Shown: positions 32,281 through 43,941, counted from the first letter of the stretch. The stretch is DNA of 64,000 nt from Smittia aterrima (GCA_033063855.1 CP093830.1:248854-312853); one strand, 5' to 3'. The notes: a model not told the origin generated them from the sequence alone. Made by a program: numbers and translations.

Positions 32281-32519
32281 TTAGAGCTTTGTTTTAATAA
32301 TTTGAGGACTGTGGTTGTGTACTGAGCTAATGCTAAAGACTTCACCGTTTTTCGTCCGACAGCGCACTTGACATGGATTTTTCTTTCGGGCGCTGCAAAA
32401 TGTGCAACGCCAATATGTTGTTCCGTTCGCTTGTCGTTTGTTTGACGAGAACAAAAAATTATTCACAACAAGGAGTTTACCGCCCCATCGACTTCGAATA
32501 AAACGAAGTCTACCTTCCG
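32281..32519 (-). CDS. mod(mdg4): mod(mdg4) variant v44: FLYWCH terminal exon
   Basis: Acceptor TTCACGCAG before 32519; adds 78 residues. Core LRFIRSRWGGKLLVVNNFLF, YWRC and PCQVR, with an extended Cys interval (TFCSARKKN), and VHNHSPQ. Confidence 0.85.
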
Positions 32520-32677
32520 CTGCGTGAAAATGTACAAAGAAATTTAGTTTAAGTCTTTAGCGAGAAAGAAAAATTTGAGTGAATTTAACACGTGAGATCG
32601 CACTGACAACAATTGAATAAGAAACCATTTAAAAGGTAGGGCTATTTTATTTCGTAGAAAAGAAACTTTCTAAAAGC

Positions 32678-33105
32678 TTATTGATTTGAATTCTCGTTGA
32701 CCATATCAATTTTGACTACAGATTTTTCGTTGATTTCTTGCGCGGCTTCCCTAACAGACATAAGTGTTAAAAATCCTTTTTCTCTTGCTTCTTCAATTCG
32801 ATCGACCTCGGCCTCATGGCTATGACGAGCTGCAAAATGTTCATATATTAACAAAAGGCTGTCACTGCGACAAAGTGAGGCGGCCTTACCGTTAGCATTA
32901 GTAACAAAAACCTTGTCACCGAGTGTTTTCAATCTTCCCTGGCATCGTTCCTTGCGGTTTTTTATGCATTCCCAGTAATATTTATTTTTTTGAACGCCTT
33001 GAACGCGGTAGTTTGAACGATAGATAAAACCTTCATGAACTAAATGATACCCGCCTTTGCGACCTTTCATGAAGGGATAAACATTCTCACCAAGCTCATT
33101 GAAAT
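32678..33105 (-). CDS. mod(mdg4): mod(mdg4) variant v45: two-exon FLYWCH unit
   Basis: Exons 32890-33105 and 32678-32829. The 60-base intron (GTAAGG..TTGCAG) is open in frame, but its removal gives VFVTNARHSHEAE, the normal distance to the His pair. Core YPFMKGRKGGYHLVHEGFIY, YWEC, RCQGR. Adds 121 residues with an acidic, helical tail. Intron retention would insert 20 residues without a frameshift. Confidence 0.8.
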
Positions 33106-33267
33106 CTGAGAGAGAAATAAATGTGAGAACGACAAATGAATGAAGGATTTCAGTAACTCCTAACAATAATTTTTGTTTCTTTGTAATCGTCTTGAAATAA
33201 AAGCCACTCTGATTTTAATAAAAACATTTTATTTTCGTAAGTTACAGATTTCAGAATGGCGCAAAAG

Positions 33268-33530
33268 TTAATGGAGTGGAAGGGACTCTTCGTTTGGATA
33301 TAATTTCTTACTGCACAATTTAGCTGAAGGCGCAGGATGTTTATGAATCAACCTTAGTCGAACCATACGGTTACATTTAGTTATACAACTTGCGAAGCAT
33401 TTGTGCTTGATGAAATCAGCACATCGCCAGTTCGTATTGCCATTAGAGTACGTTATCTTCTTATTATAAATGAATCCACCGTACACTAACTGGGGTTTAC
33501 CCTTTTGACTTCGCATAAATGATAACTCAC
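33268..33530 (-). CDS. mod(mdg4): mod(mdg4) variant v46: FLYWCH terminal exon, promoter-proximal
   Basis: Acceptor TCTCTCTAG before 33530; adds 86 residues. Core LSFMRSQKGKPQLVYGGFIY, NWRC, KCFAS and H-K-H (IHKHPAP). It is the first terminal unit met by polymerase after the common exons, about 1.3 kb downstream of their donor. Confidence 0.86.
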
Positions 33531-34802
33531 CTAGAGAGACATCATCAATGTTACAGGAAGAGAGAAAACAAAATTTGTTGCGTGAGTTCGAGAATTAAAA
33601 ACAAAATTCAGCAATCTCAAAGCTGTGACTTAATCTGCTTGTAATCTACTTAAATTCACGACATTCGATTATATCTTTCATATGCGAAGTCAAGTTGAGC
33701 ACAATGATTGAATTTAAAGTTGCTATATTTTGCAAAAATTTCTCGATTACGGTTGCTGAAATTTGAAAGTTTATAGACACGATCTTACCATACCTTTTAC
33801 CAATTACCATGTTACCGTCAGCTTCTAACACTTTGGAAAAAAATCGATGGACTGATTGAAAACGCGTTATTTTAATAGAAAATTGATGAGAATCGCGTTC
33901 GATTTTCACAGGAATTCATAATTTTAATTAAAAAATAAATTAATCAAAGTGATACTAACCATTGATTTACATTATTATCCTTACCACAAAATCTTTGAAA
34001 CATGATATTGCAGATAAAATAAAACATTCACTCTCCGTGGAAATTACTTCACTGAATTGCACTTATCGACTGATTTTATTATAAATTTCCGAAGATAAAT
34101 CGAATGTCAAGAGTTTTTTTTGTGGGAAAATTAAAGTTCATTGACTTAGAGGGGGTGGGAGCGATTGCTTTTCTTTCAGGGGCCTTCATATTTTTCAGAA
34201 TATTCAATTTCTTTGAAGAAATTATTACTAGTAGAGCAAACCTTATGAATGTTCATGTTTTTCTGGTGCATCATTTTTATGAATGAAAATATTGCATTAA
34301 ATTTTTAATTCAATAAATATTTGAAAATATGTAAATATTTATGAACATTGCACAAGATTTGATCTACTATCAATGCAAGTTCACCAACCAAATCATATGC
34401 TTTTCTCGAGTTTATGCGCAACAATGATTACCATTTAGTATAATATCCGACCGAATCTTAACTTTTGCTCGTAAATCCTACCTTAGATTAAAAGCGGCGA
34501 AGTGGATGAAGGCGTGTTGACATCTCGACATAACCAGGTTTAATTTTCACTTAACTTTCACACTTTCACTACGCGAAGTTAATTTAGAATTTTTTTTTGT
34601 ATTTTGAATTTACTATAAATTCTTTTCAAACACTATACTGGACAGAAATATTTTCAATTCGAACGAGGGATTTCACATATTCACATTATGTTGATGATTG
34701 TTGATATATTGTGAGCAAAAGTTAAAATTTCTCGAATAAAAAGCAAATTTGGTTGGAGACAAACATTTTCCTTAAAAGTTCGACATGAAAATTGACACTA
34801 AC
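33531..34802 (-). other. last common mod(mdg4) intron upstream of the variant array
   Basis: No FLYWCH-type residues or in-phase acceptor-linked frame were found. The donor at 34797-34802 is GTTAGT (CAAG|GTTAGT), weaker than consensus. Two internal U1-like sites occur on the minus strand: TGGTAAGA near 33783-33792 and AAGGTAGGAT near 34475-34486. In Drosophila the matching intron carries U1-binding motifs that promote trans-splicing. Confidence 0.5.
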
Positions 34803-35801
34803 CTTGAGCTTCCGTTGCTGATTGATCTCCTTCTGTTGCATATGTCTCGCTGAATCCTGATACTCCTGCCTTGTCTTCGCCTTCAGTAAAATATGAATCG
34901 TCGTATTTCTCTTCGCCATACGTCACATCTTCAACGTATTGATCATCATCTTGTTCAGTCTCAATCTCTTGCGTTTCCTCAACATATTCCGGTTCCGTTT
35001 TTGGGTCTAACTGCGTGGTTTCAATTGGCAAGTCGATAAACTCGCTTTCTGTAACCTTCAGGTGCTGTGGTGTGATAATTTCGTGTTCCGGTTCGTCCAG
35101 CGTGTCAGATGAGTCCTGTGTTTGCGATGTCTTCATTCGTTTTGGAGTTGCTGTTGTGAGTGATTGGCGAGCTACGCGTTTAGCAGGTTGCGTTGTTTGT
35201 ACTAAGGTCATGGTTTGTTTTTCATCACTACTTCCTTCTGATTCGATTTTGTAGGCTTGAGGGCGAGTAGTAGTGGCGATAACGCGAGTTGCTCGGGTGC
35301 GCAATTGTGTTGGCTCTGGGAGTGGCGTTGATGTTACGACTTCTTTGGTTGGTGATGACCCTGCAGCTGTTGTTGTTCCTTCGTTCTTCAAAAGTAAATT
35401 TTGTTAAATTCAATCATAAATATTTAATGATATTGATCGCTTACCGATTCCGTAAGTCCTTTGATTTGAAGAGCTTCTGCAGTGCTTATGAAAGCAGGCA
35501 ATGCTTCTTGCTTTACATTGACTTCTCCGCAATACATAAATTGAATCAAATCCTTCAATGCCGATGAGCTAACGTCTTTTAGGAATACGAATGCATGTTG
35601 ATTTGCTGGCATCTGCGTAAACATCTTTCGGAAATATGGTGAACAGACAGACAATACTAATCGATGTGCCTTAACGAGTTGTCCTTCTGCTGCCAGTGTA
35701 ACATCGACGAGATCACCACGACACAGTGACTCATGAAAACCTGCTGAGAGGTTTGAGTTGAAATTATTCCAACAAAGGGAAAATTGTTCTTCGTCCGCCA
35801 T
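34803..35801 (-). CDS. mod(mdg4): mod(mdg4) common exons: BTB/POZ domain and acidic linker
   Basis: Exon 35445-35801 (119 codons from ATG, phase 0) encodes the BTB domain: MADEEQFSLCWNNFNSNLSA, GDLVDVTLAAEG, KAHRLVLSVCSPYFRKMF, LKDLIQFMYCGEVNV and IKGLTES. It matches fly Mod(mdg4) almost residue for residue. Exon 34803-35385 (phase 0 to 1) encodes a Thr/Pro-rich linker followed by an acidic region whose YVEDVTYGEEKYDDSYFTE and GDQSATEAQ segments are also conserved in flies. Together they supply about 313 residues to every isoform. BTB domains of this TTK-type class form multimers, so isoforms with different ends may mix. The 5' UTR contains an acceptor near 35845, implying an upstream noncoding exon. 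Confidence 0.95.
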
Positions 35802-38204
35802 TTTCGGACGCTCCTGCCTTCGGGCTTATAACTTGTGCTTTTCTGTAAACGAGAAAATAAATGAAATTAGTTCATATGAAAACTATTAAGACATTCATTT
35901 CTATGCGACGCATAGATTTCGAGAAAATAAAAAGCCGCTCACGAGAGCATTTTATTGGATATGCTAACACTAACACTAATGTAATTTTCCGTTAACGATT
36001 TTTCCGCTGCGAAAGAAAATCACTATTGGACGTGTTCAAGCATTTAACGAAAAAGACTTTTGGCGCGACATTTATATGAAAATATTTTGCTTTCATTGAA
36101 ATTAGTTTTAATTGTTTAAGCGATGATTTATGGAAATATTTATTTTCATCAGCATTTATGCGCGCAAGCGCATTCGTATATGTGCGCGTCCCCATTAAAA
36201 TTTAAAGAGATTTTTTTTTCGAAAATTAAATATTTCCCTGCATTTTTTACATTTTAATGTCTTTAGATCATTATTCTTTATCATTAGTATGGTATTTTTC
36301 ATTAAAAACTCTCACAAAATCGATAATAAATTGACTTGAAAAAAAGTGACGCTTCGATCGAAAACGACGCCATGTTCGAAAAAGTGAAATGAAAAAATCT
36401 TGAAAATGAAAACTTTAATAACTCTTATAACTTCACGAATTTCACTATAAATTTGGTATCAAAATGATAAGCTTACCGAGATTTACAACTTGAAGATATT
36501 TTAATTACTATTCAACCGTCACTTAATGTTTATTAATTATTTTAAGCGGAGCTCCACGTTTTTACTTCCACTCTGCTCGAGAATTCGGCTTTGAATAAAA
36601 GTATAGCAAAAATAAATGACTAAAGATGTCGCTTCTTCCAAAGTCCTTTAGCTTTCGAAGTAAAAAAGCTTTGTCAATCATTTTTTTTAAAAACGTCGTT
36701 TTCTAGCAGTTTTGCATTATGCAGTTTAAGTAAAACGATTCCTTCAAGGAAGTTCTTTATCATTTCCAAATCAAATATGCAGGATTTTTCTCAATATAGA
36801 TGATTTGATAAGAATTGTTTATCAAGATATCCTTGAGTTAACAGACAAGGAGAGACTTCTAGCTCTTGATTTAGCTGTTATTATTAAATATTCTAATTAA
36901 ACAAGCGAATTTGATGCCTTGTTCGATTATCAGCTGTTTGTATTTCTCATGTTTAAATCTGACCTCGAGAAGTATTTTTTTCGTGTGATGAATTGCCATT
37001 ATAATTTTAATATAATTATGTGTTCCTGATAAGACTCTATTGGGGAGCAACGTCATTATCACGTTTTTGTTATTGCTCTCGCAATAACAGTGATTTTTTT
37101 GTAAACATACGACAGCTTCTTGGGAATTTTCTGATCTATTTTTGTCCTTCTAAAATCTGTCAAAGATCGTAGAGAAGGTTCATCCGTTCTAGACTTATCT
37201 CAACCAGAATCTCCGTGAATAATTTCGAGTGTGTCTGTTGTGTTATTTAGTAGCAACAGGAAGAATCCGCCTCGTGACGCAGTTTATATTTTTTTTAGGA
37301 TTGTCATCTCCCTCACTCGATTTTGCACGAGTTTTGTCTGCTCGAATATGTTATAAAGTCGGGAAAAAATTATTTAATAAATCTTAAATGTCTGAGTGTT
37401 TTACAGATAAGACTCGTCTCAGAATCAATTCTTTTTTATATTCATCTCTCCTCCTTTCGAAAACATCAGTTTCTTTTCAGCTTTTCAAGAAACCTGAGCT
37501 CTCCGTTCAAATCTTAACTTTTATTTAATTATAAAAATCTATAATTCCGTTATTGTGAGTATAAAATAAAGTGATTGTGATGCGAGTGAACTAAAAAATT
37601 GCAAACTCTAATCAAATATTAAAGTTTTTATGTGAAATTTTCTCACAATTCAATCCATCAGAAAAACACGGTTAAATTAAGGAAATTTAAATATAAAAAG
37701 TTTTCACAAGTTATATTTGACTTTGATCTTAGATCTTAGATCTGAACTGCCCGAAACCAACACAGTCGAAGAATAAGAAAGGGAAAAACAATATTGAATC
37801 TCGATGCTTGCAAGAGATTTAATTTAATTAATCTGACTACTTCGGTTAAAAGAAATTTTAATTCATCAGAAAATTGTAAAATTAATCTTTAGAAAATTAT
37901 ATATTTCTGCTAAAAAAAATTCAAAATATCTCACGCATACACTAGCAATGAATTTTCGTATAAATAGTCTGTTCGGCGCATTTCTCGTTGCTCTTTTCCT
38001 TAAAATCTCATAAAGGCAGCACGTTCAAAGAAAGATTAAGCATTAGATAAGTCCTTAAATAGTGTTTAATCATCATTAAAGTTCATTGAATTATACGCAA
38101 TCGAGTTCAAAGCACAGGACGAGTGAAGAAAAATATTCAAAAGTTGCTTCTTTCCAATAGAAATATCGAGAAAAGTCTAAGGAAGAATTAAAAAAAATTA
38201 CAAA
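35802..38204. other. divergent promoter region of mod(mdg4) and Sam-S
   Basis: Separates the two divergent genes. A 3' splice site in the mod(mdg4) 5' UTR lies near 35845, so at least one noncoding exon should sit between about 36 and 37 kb. No coding frame is convincing. AGATCT is repeated around 37732-37744 (GATCTTAGATCTTAGATCTG). Confidence 0.5.
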
Positions 38205-41200
38205 ATGCCCGAGACAACTGCGAATGGATACTCGAATGGTAGCCGCATCCACAATGGTTACGAGATGGAAGACAACGCATCATTCTTGTTCACCTCAGAA
38301 TCAGTCGGCGAGGGTCATCCAGGTGAGAGAGAATTTCATAATTGAAGTGCAAAATGAATTCCATTTTAAGACATAGAAGGAAAAGCTCAGTTTATAGTCG
38401 TAATAAGTCAATCCTGATAATGAAAGTTCATCAAGACAACCTTTTCCTTATCAGTCGCCTTAAAATCACCAGAATAGTGCGTATCATCGTGAATTTAAAT
38501 GAAAATTCGCCAGTCATTTTAAACCACTGAAACATGTGCTTTTTCAATTGAAACCCGCATGGAGTCAAAGCGAGTCGCTCGTCTGATAACACCTCAACTG
38601 TCGATGATGTGACTGGGATTCTTTCATTTCCCTTCACTCAAACGAGTGAAAGTGGGCTCATAAAAACTTTTCTATTTATAAATCAAATCTCTTCATGAGC
38701 CAGTGCAGACGATGAAAAAAGTTCAGAACGAAGCAAGAGACCGTGCGCTTCAGTCGAAATAAGATGGCGCAATATGACAGTCAGTCGATTTATTGCGTTT
38801 AAAATAAATTCATGTTTAAGAGAAAGAAGAAAAAGGAACCGCGGCGACGACGTTCATGTAAATGAGAATTATGAAATTATAAATAAACTCTGGTGGGGTG
38901 ATTATTATTAAACCGTCATCGACATCGAAGGCTCGCTTGTTTAATAATCTCGTCATTAGAGTAATCAAGAATACATCCTATCAAAATATGAACTTGTGCC
39001 GGCTTGATGAACCTACAAGTACAATGCCTTAGCAACTAACTGATCTAATGAACCTTGACTCTCAAGAATAGAACTTTTCAAATTAAAATGCTGACGTCGA
39101 AAACATTGTCAAGTCAGATAAGAAAACAACAACTTGAACTTTTCTTTGTATTTTCCAAATTCTTAAGGGGGGCTTCTTATTTTTAACATAAACTAATTGA
39201 AACATCTCGATTTTCAGATAAAATGTGTGATCAGATTTCCGATGCCATCCTTGACGCTCACTTGAAAGTAGACCCCAACGCAAAAGTTGCATGTGGTAAG
39301 TATTCTTATTTTGCTAATGACTCATTGAAGCTAATTTAATTATTTAAGAAACCGTCTGCAAGACTGGAATGATTTTGTTGTGTGGCGAGATTACATCAAA
39401 GGCAAATGTTGACTATCAGAAAGTAGTACGCGATACTATCAAACACATTGGATACGATGACTCGTCAAAGGGTAAGTTCTTCTCTACAAATGTCAATAAA
39501 TCTCTCGACATCCATAACGCTTTTGCGAAATTTATTCTTCTACTCATGAGAATATTCGAGCCGAAATTTGAAGGCCCGTGAAGCGCCTTGAGATTATTTT
39601 TTGTTTAGAAAAGAAATTTAATATTGAAACTTGGTGTAGGATTTGATTGGCGCACATTAAACCTGCTTGTCGCAATTGAACAGCAATCGCCAGATATCGC
39701 TCTAGGTGTTCACATTAATCGCGAGGAAGACGATGTCGGAGCAGGGGATCAGGTAGAGACTTCGAAAGATTTTTTTTCTTTGGTCGCTTGCAACTTGAAT
39801 TTGTGACGTCTTTCCAAAAAAAGCAACATTAGACTCTGCCTAGGAAATCATCGATTTTCTTGGCTTCACTAATTATTAATTTCACTTTTCATTAACTCCA
39901 CTGTTGATCGTTAAATTACTCTAAATTGTCTGAGAATCTCATTCACAAAAGTTAATGTTCCCTCTCGCCCTCCAATCAAGACGAGCAATTAAATTTAAAG
40001 GAAAAAATCTTAATAAGCTTGTGCGTCATGCAAAACGATTTTGGTCTTTATCATCTCATAGTGGGGTCATCTCATAATGGGCACATTATAATCGAACGTT
40101 TCGCTAGTCTAAAGGCAGCGAACGTAATTTTCTACATACCCCGGATGGGCTATTATTTTAATTAATAATCAACAAGAGCATGAGAATTGTTGGGAAGAAT
40201 TGATAAGGCTTGATTATATGAAGCGGACCTTGAAAATAATACAGACACTTAAATGAGATTCTGTTTAAAGGCTCGCGAGTCTGCACGCCTTATCAAAAGA
40301 ATGATTGACAAAACCTTCACGTTTCTTTTTCTTTCCTAAGGTTTCGACTACAAGACTTGTAGTCTCATGAGTTGCTTAGAACAACAAAGTCCAAATATCG
40401 CCGATGGTGTGCATGTTAATCGCTCCGAAGACGATGTTGGAGCTGGCGATCAGGTACAGAAAAGAACAAAGTCTTGCTATTCATACTTTTTCATAAATTC
40501 TGTCTTGATTAGAAACTGTTTTGCGAGAGCTCTCGTATTGATTAAAGCTTCTGTCGATATTTATTCTTTAACAATCTTAATCTTACTGCTTTATCTTTCT
40601 TTTGGGCGCATGAATGTTTATTTTTCTTTATATTCGATTGCTACTTATTGTCTTGCGATTCCAATTTTGTTTATAGCTCGATCTAAATTGCGTTTTTATT
40701 TTAGGGATTGATGTTTGGATATGCTACAGATGAAACCGAAGAATGTATGCCATTGACAGTTGTCTTGGCCCATCGTCTCAACCAGAAAATCGCTGAACTT
40801 CGTCGATCAGGAGTTCTCAGCTGGGCTCGCCCGGATTCAAAAACCCAAGTGAGTTTATAAAATTCAGCTTATCACAACTTGATTCAAAAATCCATAATGA
40901 TGTCATTTAAACATTCGAATATTTGCTGATTCACGATGATGCATTCCTTTAAAAACTGATCAAATTCCCATTTTGATCTCGGGTTAACAAAATTGTTTAC
41001 ATTATACTGATTCCGTATTGTTTTTTTATTTTATTGTTGTCAGGTCACAGCAGAATACATTTTCCAAAACGGAGCGTGCATTCCTCAACGCGTTCATACT
41101 ATTGTCGTTTCTCTGCAACACTCGGAAAAGGTCACACTCGAGGAATTGCGCTCAGAGATCATGGAAAAAGTCGTCAAGGATGTAATTCCAGCTAAATATA

Positions 41201-41745
41201 TTGACGAAAACACAATTGTACACATCAATCCATGTGGTCGCTTCATTATTGGTGGGCCACAAGGAGACGCCGGTCTTACAGGTCGCAAGATTATCGTTGA
41301 CACTTACGGAGGATGGGGAGCTCACGGAGGTGGAGCTTTCTCTGGAAAAGATTTTACAAAAGTTGACAGATCTGCAGCATACGCCGCTCGTTGGGTTGCA
41401 AAGTCATTGGTTAAGTCAGGACTCTGCCGTCGTTGCTTGGTTCAAGTCAGTTACGCTATCGGATTGGCTGAGCCACTCTCGATCACCGTTTTTGATTATG
41501 GTACATCTAACTTGACTCAGAAACAACTTTTGTCGGTTGTCAAGAACAACTTTGACCTTCGACCAGGCAAAATCGTCAAGTATGTTCATGAAAAACGTAA
41601 ATATTGTGATCAGATTTATCATGTTTCATTATTTTTCAGGGACTTGAACTTGCGTACACCATTCTATCAGCAAACTAGCACATACGGACACTTTGGCCGT
41701 GAAGGATTCCCATGGGAAAAGCCAAAGACTTTGTTGCTTGAATGA
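38205..41745 (+). CDS. Sam-S: S-adenosylmethionine synthetase (methionine adenosyltransferase)
   Basis: Exons 38205-38322, 39218-39295, 39349-39471, then either 39640-39752 (4a) or 40341-40453 (4b), then 40705-40848, 41044-41579 and 41640-41745. With one exon 4 the protein has 405 residues, the usual size. It makes S-adenosylmethionine from methionine and ATP in the cytosol. Signature motifs are GEGHPDKMCDQISDAILDAH at the first splice, CGEITSKA, GAGDQGLMFGYATDE, GGPQGDAGLTGRKIIVDTYGGWG and GGGAFSGKDFTKVDRS. Catalytic Lys, Asp and His positions expected for the family are present. Exons 4a and 4b have the same length (113) and phases and cannot both be included without breaking the frame. Confidence 0.97.
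38323..39217 (+). other. Sam-S intron 1
   Basis: 895 bases from GTGAGA to TTTTCAG. No coding frame or repeat of note. Its size and position suit an intronic regulatory region, but nothing specific was recognised. Confidence 0.6.
39640..39752 (+). CDS. Sam-S: Sam-S mutually exclusive exon 4a
   Basis: Encodes GFDWRTLNLLVAIEQQSPDIA, then LGVHINREEDDVGAGDQ, closest to the vertebrate MAT2A sequence for this segment. It covers the part of the ATP/methionine site leading into GAGDQ. Acceptor GTGTAG, donor GTAGAG. Confidence 0.92.
40341..40453 (+). CDS. Sam-S: Sam-S mutually exclusive exon 4b
   Basis: Encodes GFDYKTCSLMSCLEQQSPNIA, then DGVHVNRSEDDVGAGDQ. Acceptor CCTAAG, donor GTACAG. It differs from 4a at about a dozen positions, including two extra Cys, but keeps EQQSP and GAGDQ. 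It lies 588 bases downstream of 4a. Confidence 0.92.
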
Positions 41746-42902
41746 CTAAACGAAGCTGAAAGCACAGAGCCCCACTGCTCTAAAAAACTTAAATTAGTAT
41801 AAGCGTCTTTATCCTTTAATCAAACATTAACGCAACTATAAAGTTAAGCAGTTCCCCCAACATGAAGTAAACTCAATTCCACGTTTTGCCGATCGAGGAC
41901 TTTTGAATATTTTTCTGGTCCTTGCGTTTCACTTTAGTGATTTAGTTGAAAAAAAGGTCTCTTGATTTCGAAGATTTCTGAGAATTGCCTCCAGAACTTT
42001 CGGCACAGCTTGAAATATTTTTTTAATGTTTTTCAAAAAACAAGAGACAGGAAAATTTAAAAAAAAAATAGAAAACATTTGATGTTTGGGAGTTGAAGTT
42101 CTAGATTAGCCTAATTGAATCACGGCGCCGGTAAAAGCGGTAGTCGCAATACTTTCTACAATTGATTTCGGTCAGAAGAGTGCTGCATTGTCTGTGAAAT
42201 TAAAATGCGGGAAGCAAGCGTAGCTTAACATTCTGTAAAAGCTTGCAGACTACAGTCTCATTGATGTAAAAAGTATCTGAAAATTCGTATGTCTCCGTCA
42301 AGTGCAACTTATCGTAGACAATTTCTTCGGAAATCTCTAAGCTAAGCTGAGTTCCTTCGCGACAACGAATTTTATGATCTATCACTGATCATTATAGCTT
42401 GTAGATTGTCTTGTGTTGTGTTTCTGGAAGTAATTGGAAAAGAGCATACCAAAAACACACCGATTCAGTGGCTGATTGAAATGGCAGAGAAAATTAAAAG
42501 CACAAAATCTCTGGAAATCCTGCCTCGAGCTTCAAACCCTACTCAAAAATTGAAAAATTTAAAATGACTTTTAAACAGAACATGTTAAAAAATGTAGCAA
42601 ACAAAAGAAATTGAATAAAAAAATTAAAAAATAAATTGAATAAATTTTTAATGATTGTTTCAGATCTATTGCTGTTATAAGACGAAGTCAGTCGACGGTC
42701 TCGATCCAAGCAATAATCACAACTACCGGATGTCACGTTTTACTCTCGGGGCTCTTATAGTAATAAATACTAAGAGGGTTGGTTCTGCTTAATTTTTTAT
42801 AGAAAAAAATTATTCGACAAAAATCGGCAGAATCAACCCTAAAATTATGTTCGAATATTTTGTTTTGAAATCAAATAGACTTTTTTGAGAAATTTAAAGA
42901 GA
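41746..42902. other. Sam-S 3' UTR and intergenic DNA
   Basis: Sam-S 3' UTR and then AT-rich DNA up to the LENG1-like gene. A minus-strand frame at 42200-42385 lacks an ATG and has an upstream stop. No gene is supported. Confidence 0.5.
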
Positions 42903-43889
42903 ATGAACATTCTTCCGCATAAATCTTGGCATGTTAGAACCAGGAAGAACATCGCCAAAGTTCGCAAAGATGTAAGTTATTCCGCTTATTAAATCGTAAG
43001 GTTAAAAGAATATCTTATTCAGGAAAAAGAAGCTGCGGAGAAAGAAAAGGAGAGATTGCGAAGAATTGCATTAGCCGATCAAGAAGCTAAGATCAATCTA
43101 TTGAGAGAAAGAGCTAAAGGAAAACGACGAGATGATTCAGCAGTTGACGCAGCTCCTTCTGAACATGTTAATTTCTTTAATGATCTCGAATCAGGAAGCT
43201 ATGTTTCTACCAAACATAACGAGGATCATGTTAAAGAAAAGAAAGATGAACAAGAAAAATATGAGAAACAAATAGGATATTTGACGTATCTAGGACAAGA
43301 CACTAATGAATCTACGGGAAAAAGAGATTGGTATGACGTTCTTCCAGATAGAAAAGAAAAGCTTGACGAATCAGGAAATAAAATCGAAGTGAATCTGAAG
43401 TCGAAACTGGTTCATGATCCACTGAAGGTTATTGAAAAGTACGTAGGAAGATCAATTAAACCATCCACATGCACTCAAAGTACTGCTGAACAACTACCTC
43501 CGATTAAGAAATATAATTCAATCATTGGTGACTCTAAACACATTACTACATCGAGGAAATCAAAGAAGAAGAAGGACAAAAAGGATAAGAAGAGAAGTAA
43601 AAAATCTAAGCAAAGATCTCCAATGCCAACAGATGATTCATCAGAAGACGAAGCTACACGAATTCTTCAAAAACAGAAACTTGAAAAGCTTCGAGCTGAA
43701 AGACTCCAGCGTGAGAAAGTGGAAAGACTAAAAGCTGATAAATTACTTGCAGTGATTCGAGGAGATCCTGATCCTGAAATTAAAAAGAAAGAGGAATCCA
43801 AGAGACAATCGTCACAACAACCCAAGCCAGTCAAGCAAAAGTATAATTCGCAGTTCAATCCAGAGATTGCTAGACAGAACCACGATTGA
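42903..43889 (+). CDS. LENG1-like CIR_N-domain nuclear protein
   Basis: Exons 42903-42971 and 43023-43889, phase 0, giving 311 residues. The N-terminus MNILPHKSWHVRTRKNIAKV followed by charged KDEKEAAEKEKERLRR is the CIR_N signature found in leukocyte receptor cluster member 1 (LENG1) homologues. The middle holds GYLTYLGQDTN and KRDWYDVLP. The C-terminal half is Lys/Arg-rich with coiled-coil character (RILQKQKLEKLRAERLQREK), as in spliceosome-associated proteins. The stop overlaps a poly(A) signal (TGAATAAA), and the gene converges on mRpL16 52 bases away. The role is inferred as nuclear, RNA-processing-related. Confidence 0.85.
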
Positions 43890-43941
43890 ATAAACCAATG
43901 TTAGATTTCTAACAAAACGATTTTATTGAAGATTATTTCAT

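Larger units (their letters stand above)
13436..35801 (-). other. mod(mdg4): mod(mdg4) locus: BTB common exons plus 46 alternative terminal units
   Basis: Transcription runs from high to low coordinates. Common coding exons lie at 35445-35801 and 34803-35385. The last common exon ends in phase 1 with donor GTTAGT. Forty-six downstream units (v1-v46 here, numbered by increasing coordinate, so v46 is nearest the promoter) each start after an AG with two bases that complete that codon. Each ends in its own stop, often with AATAAA close by. All are on the minus strand. In Drosophila this locus makes about 30 isoforms from shared BTB exons, partly by trans-splicing, and most carry a C-terminal FLYWCH finger. 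The isoforms act in chromatin insulators, apoptosis and meiosis. The close BTB match and the BEN-encoding unit make the identification firm. Confidence 0.95.

Noticed and set aside
13436..33530. Array of FLYWCH units read as dozens of separate genes, pseudogenes or a transposon cluster (FLYWCH also occurs in MULE-type elements)
   Set aside because: Uniform phase at every acceptor, lack of ATG starts, no transposase sequence or terminal repeats, and the BTB exons upstream fit mod(mdg4) terminal exons instead.
13436..33530. Regular spacing suggesting a CRISPR-like or satellite repeat
   Set aside because: The period comes from exon-sized units with diverged DNA sequence; no short identical repeats with spacers exist.
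33646..33909. Minus-strand frame in the last common intron as a further variant
   Set aside because: No zinc ligands or known domain and no in-phase acceptor with a pyrimidine tract.
35802..38204. tRNA or small RNA gene in the mod(mdg4)/Sam-S intergenic region
   Set aside because: No A/B-box pair or cloverleaf-forming segment could be recognised by eye.
42200..42385. Minus-strand frame between Sam-S and the LENG1-like gene
   Set aside because: Begins with GTG right after an in-frame stop, no ATG and no recognised domain or splice link.
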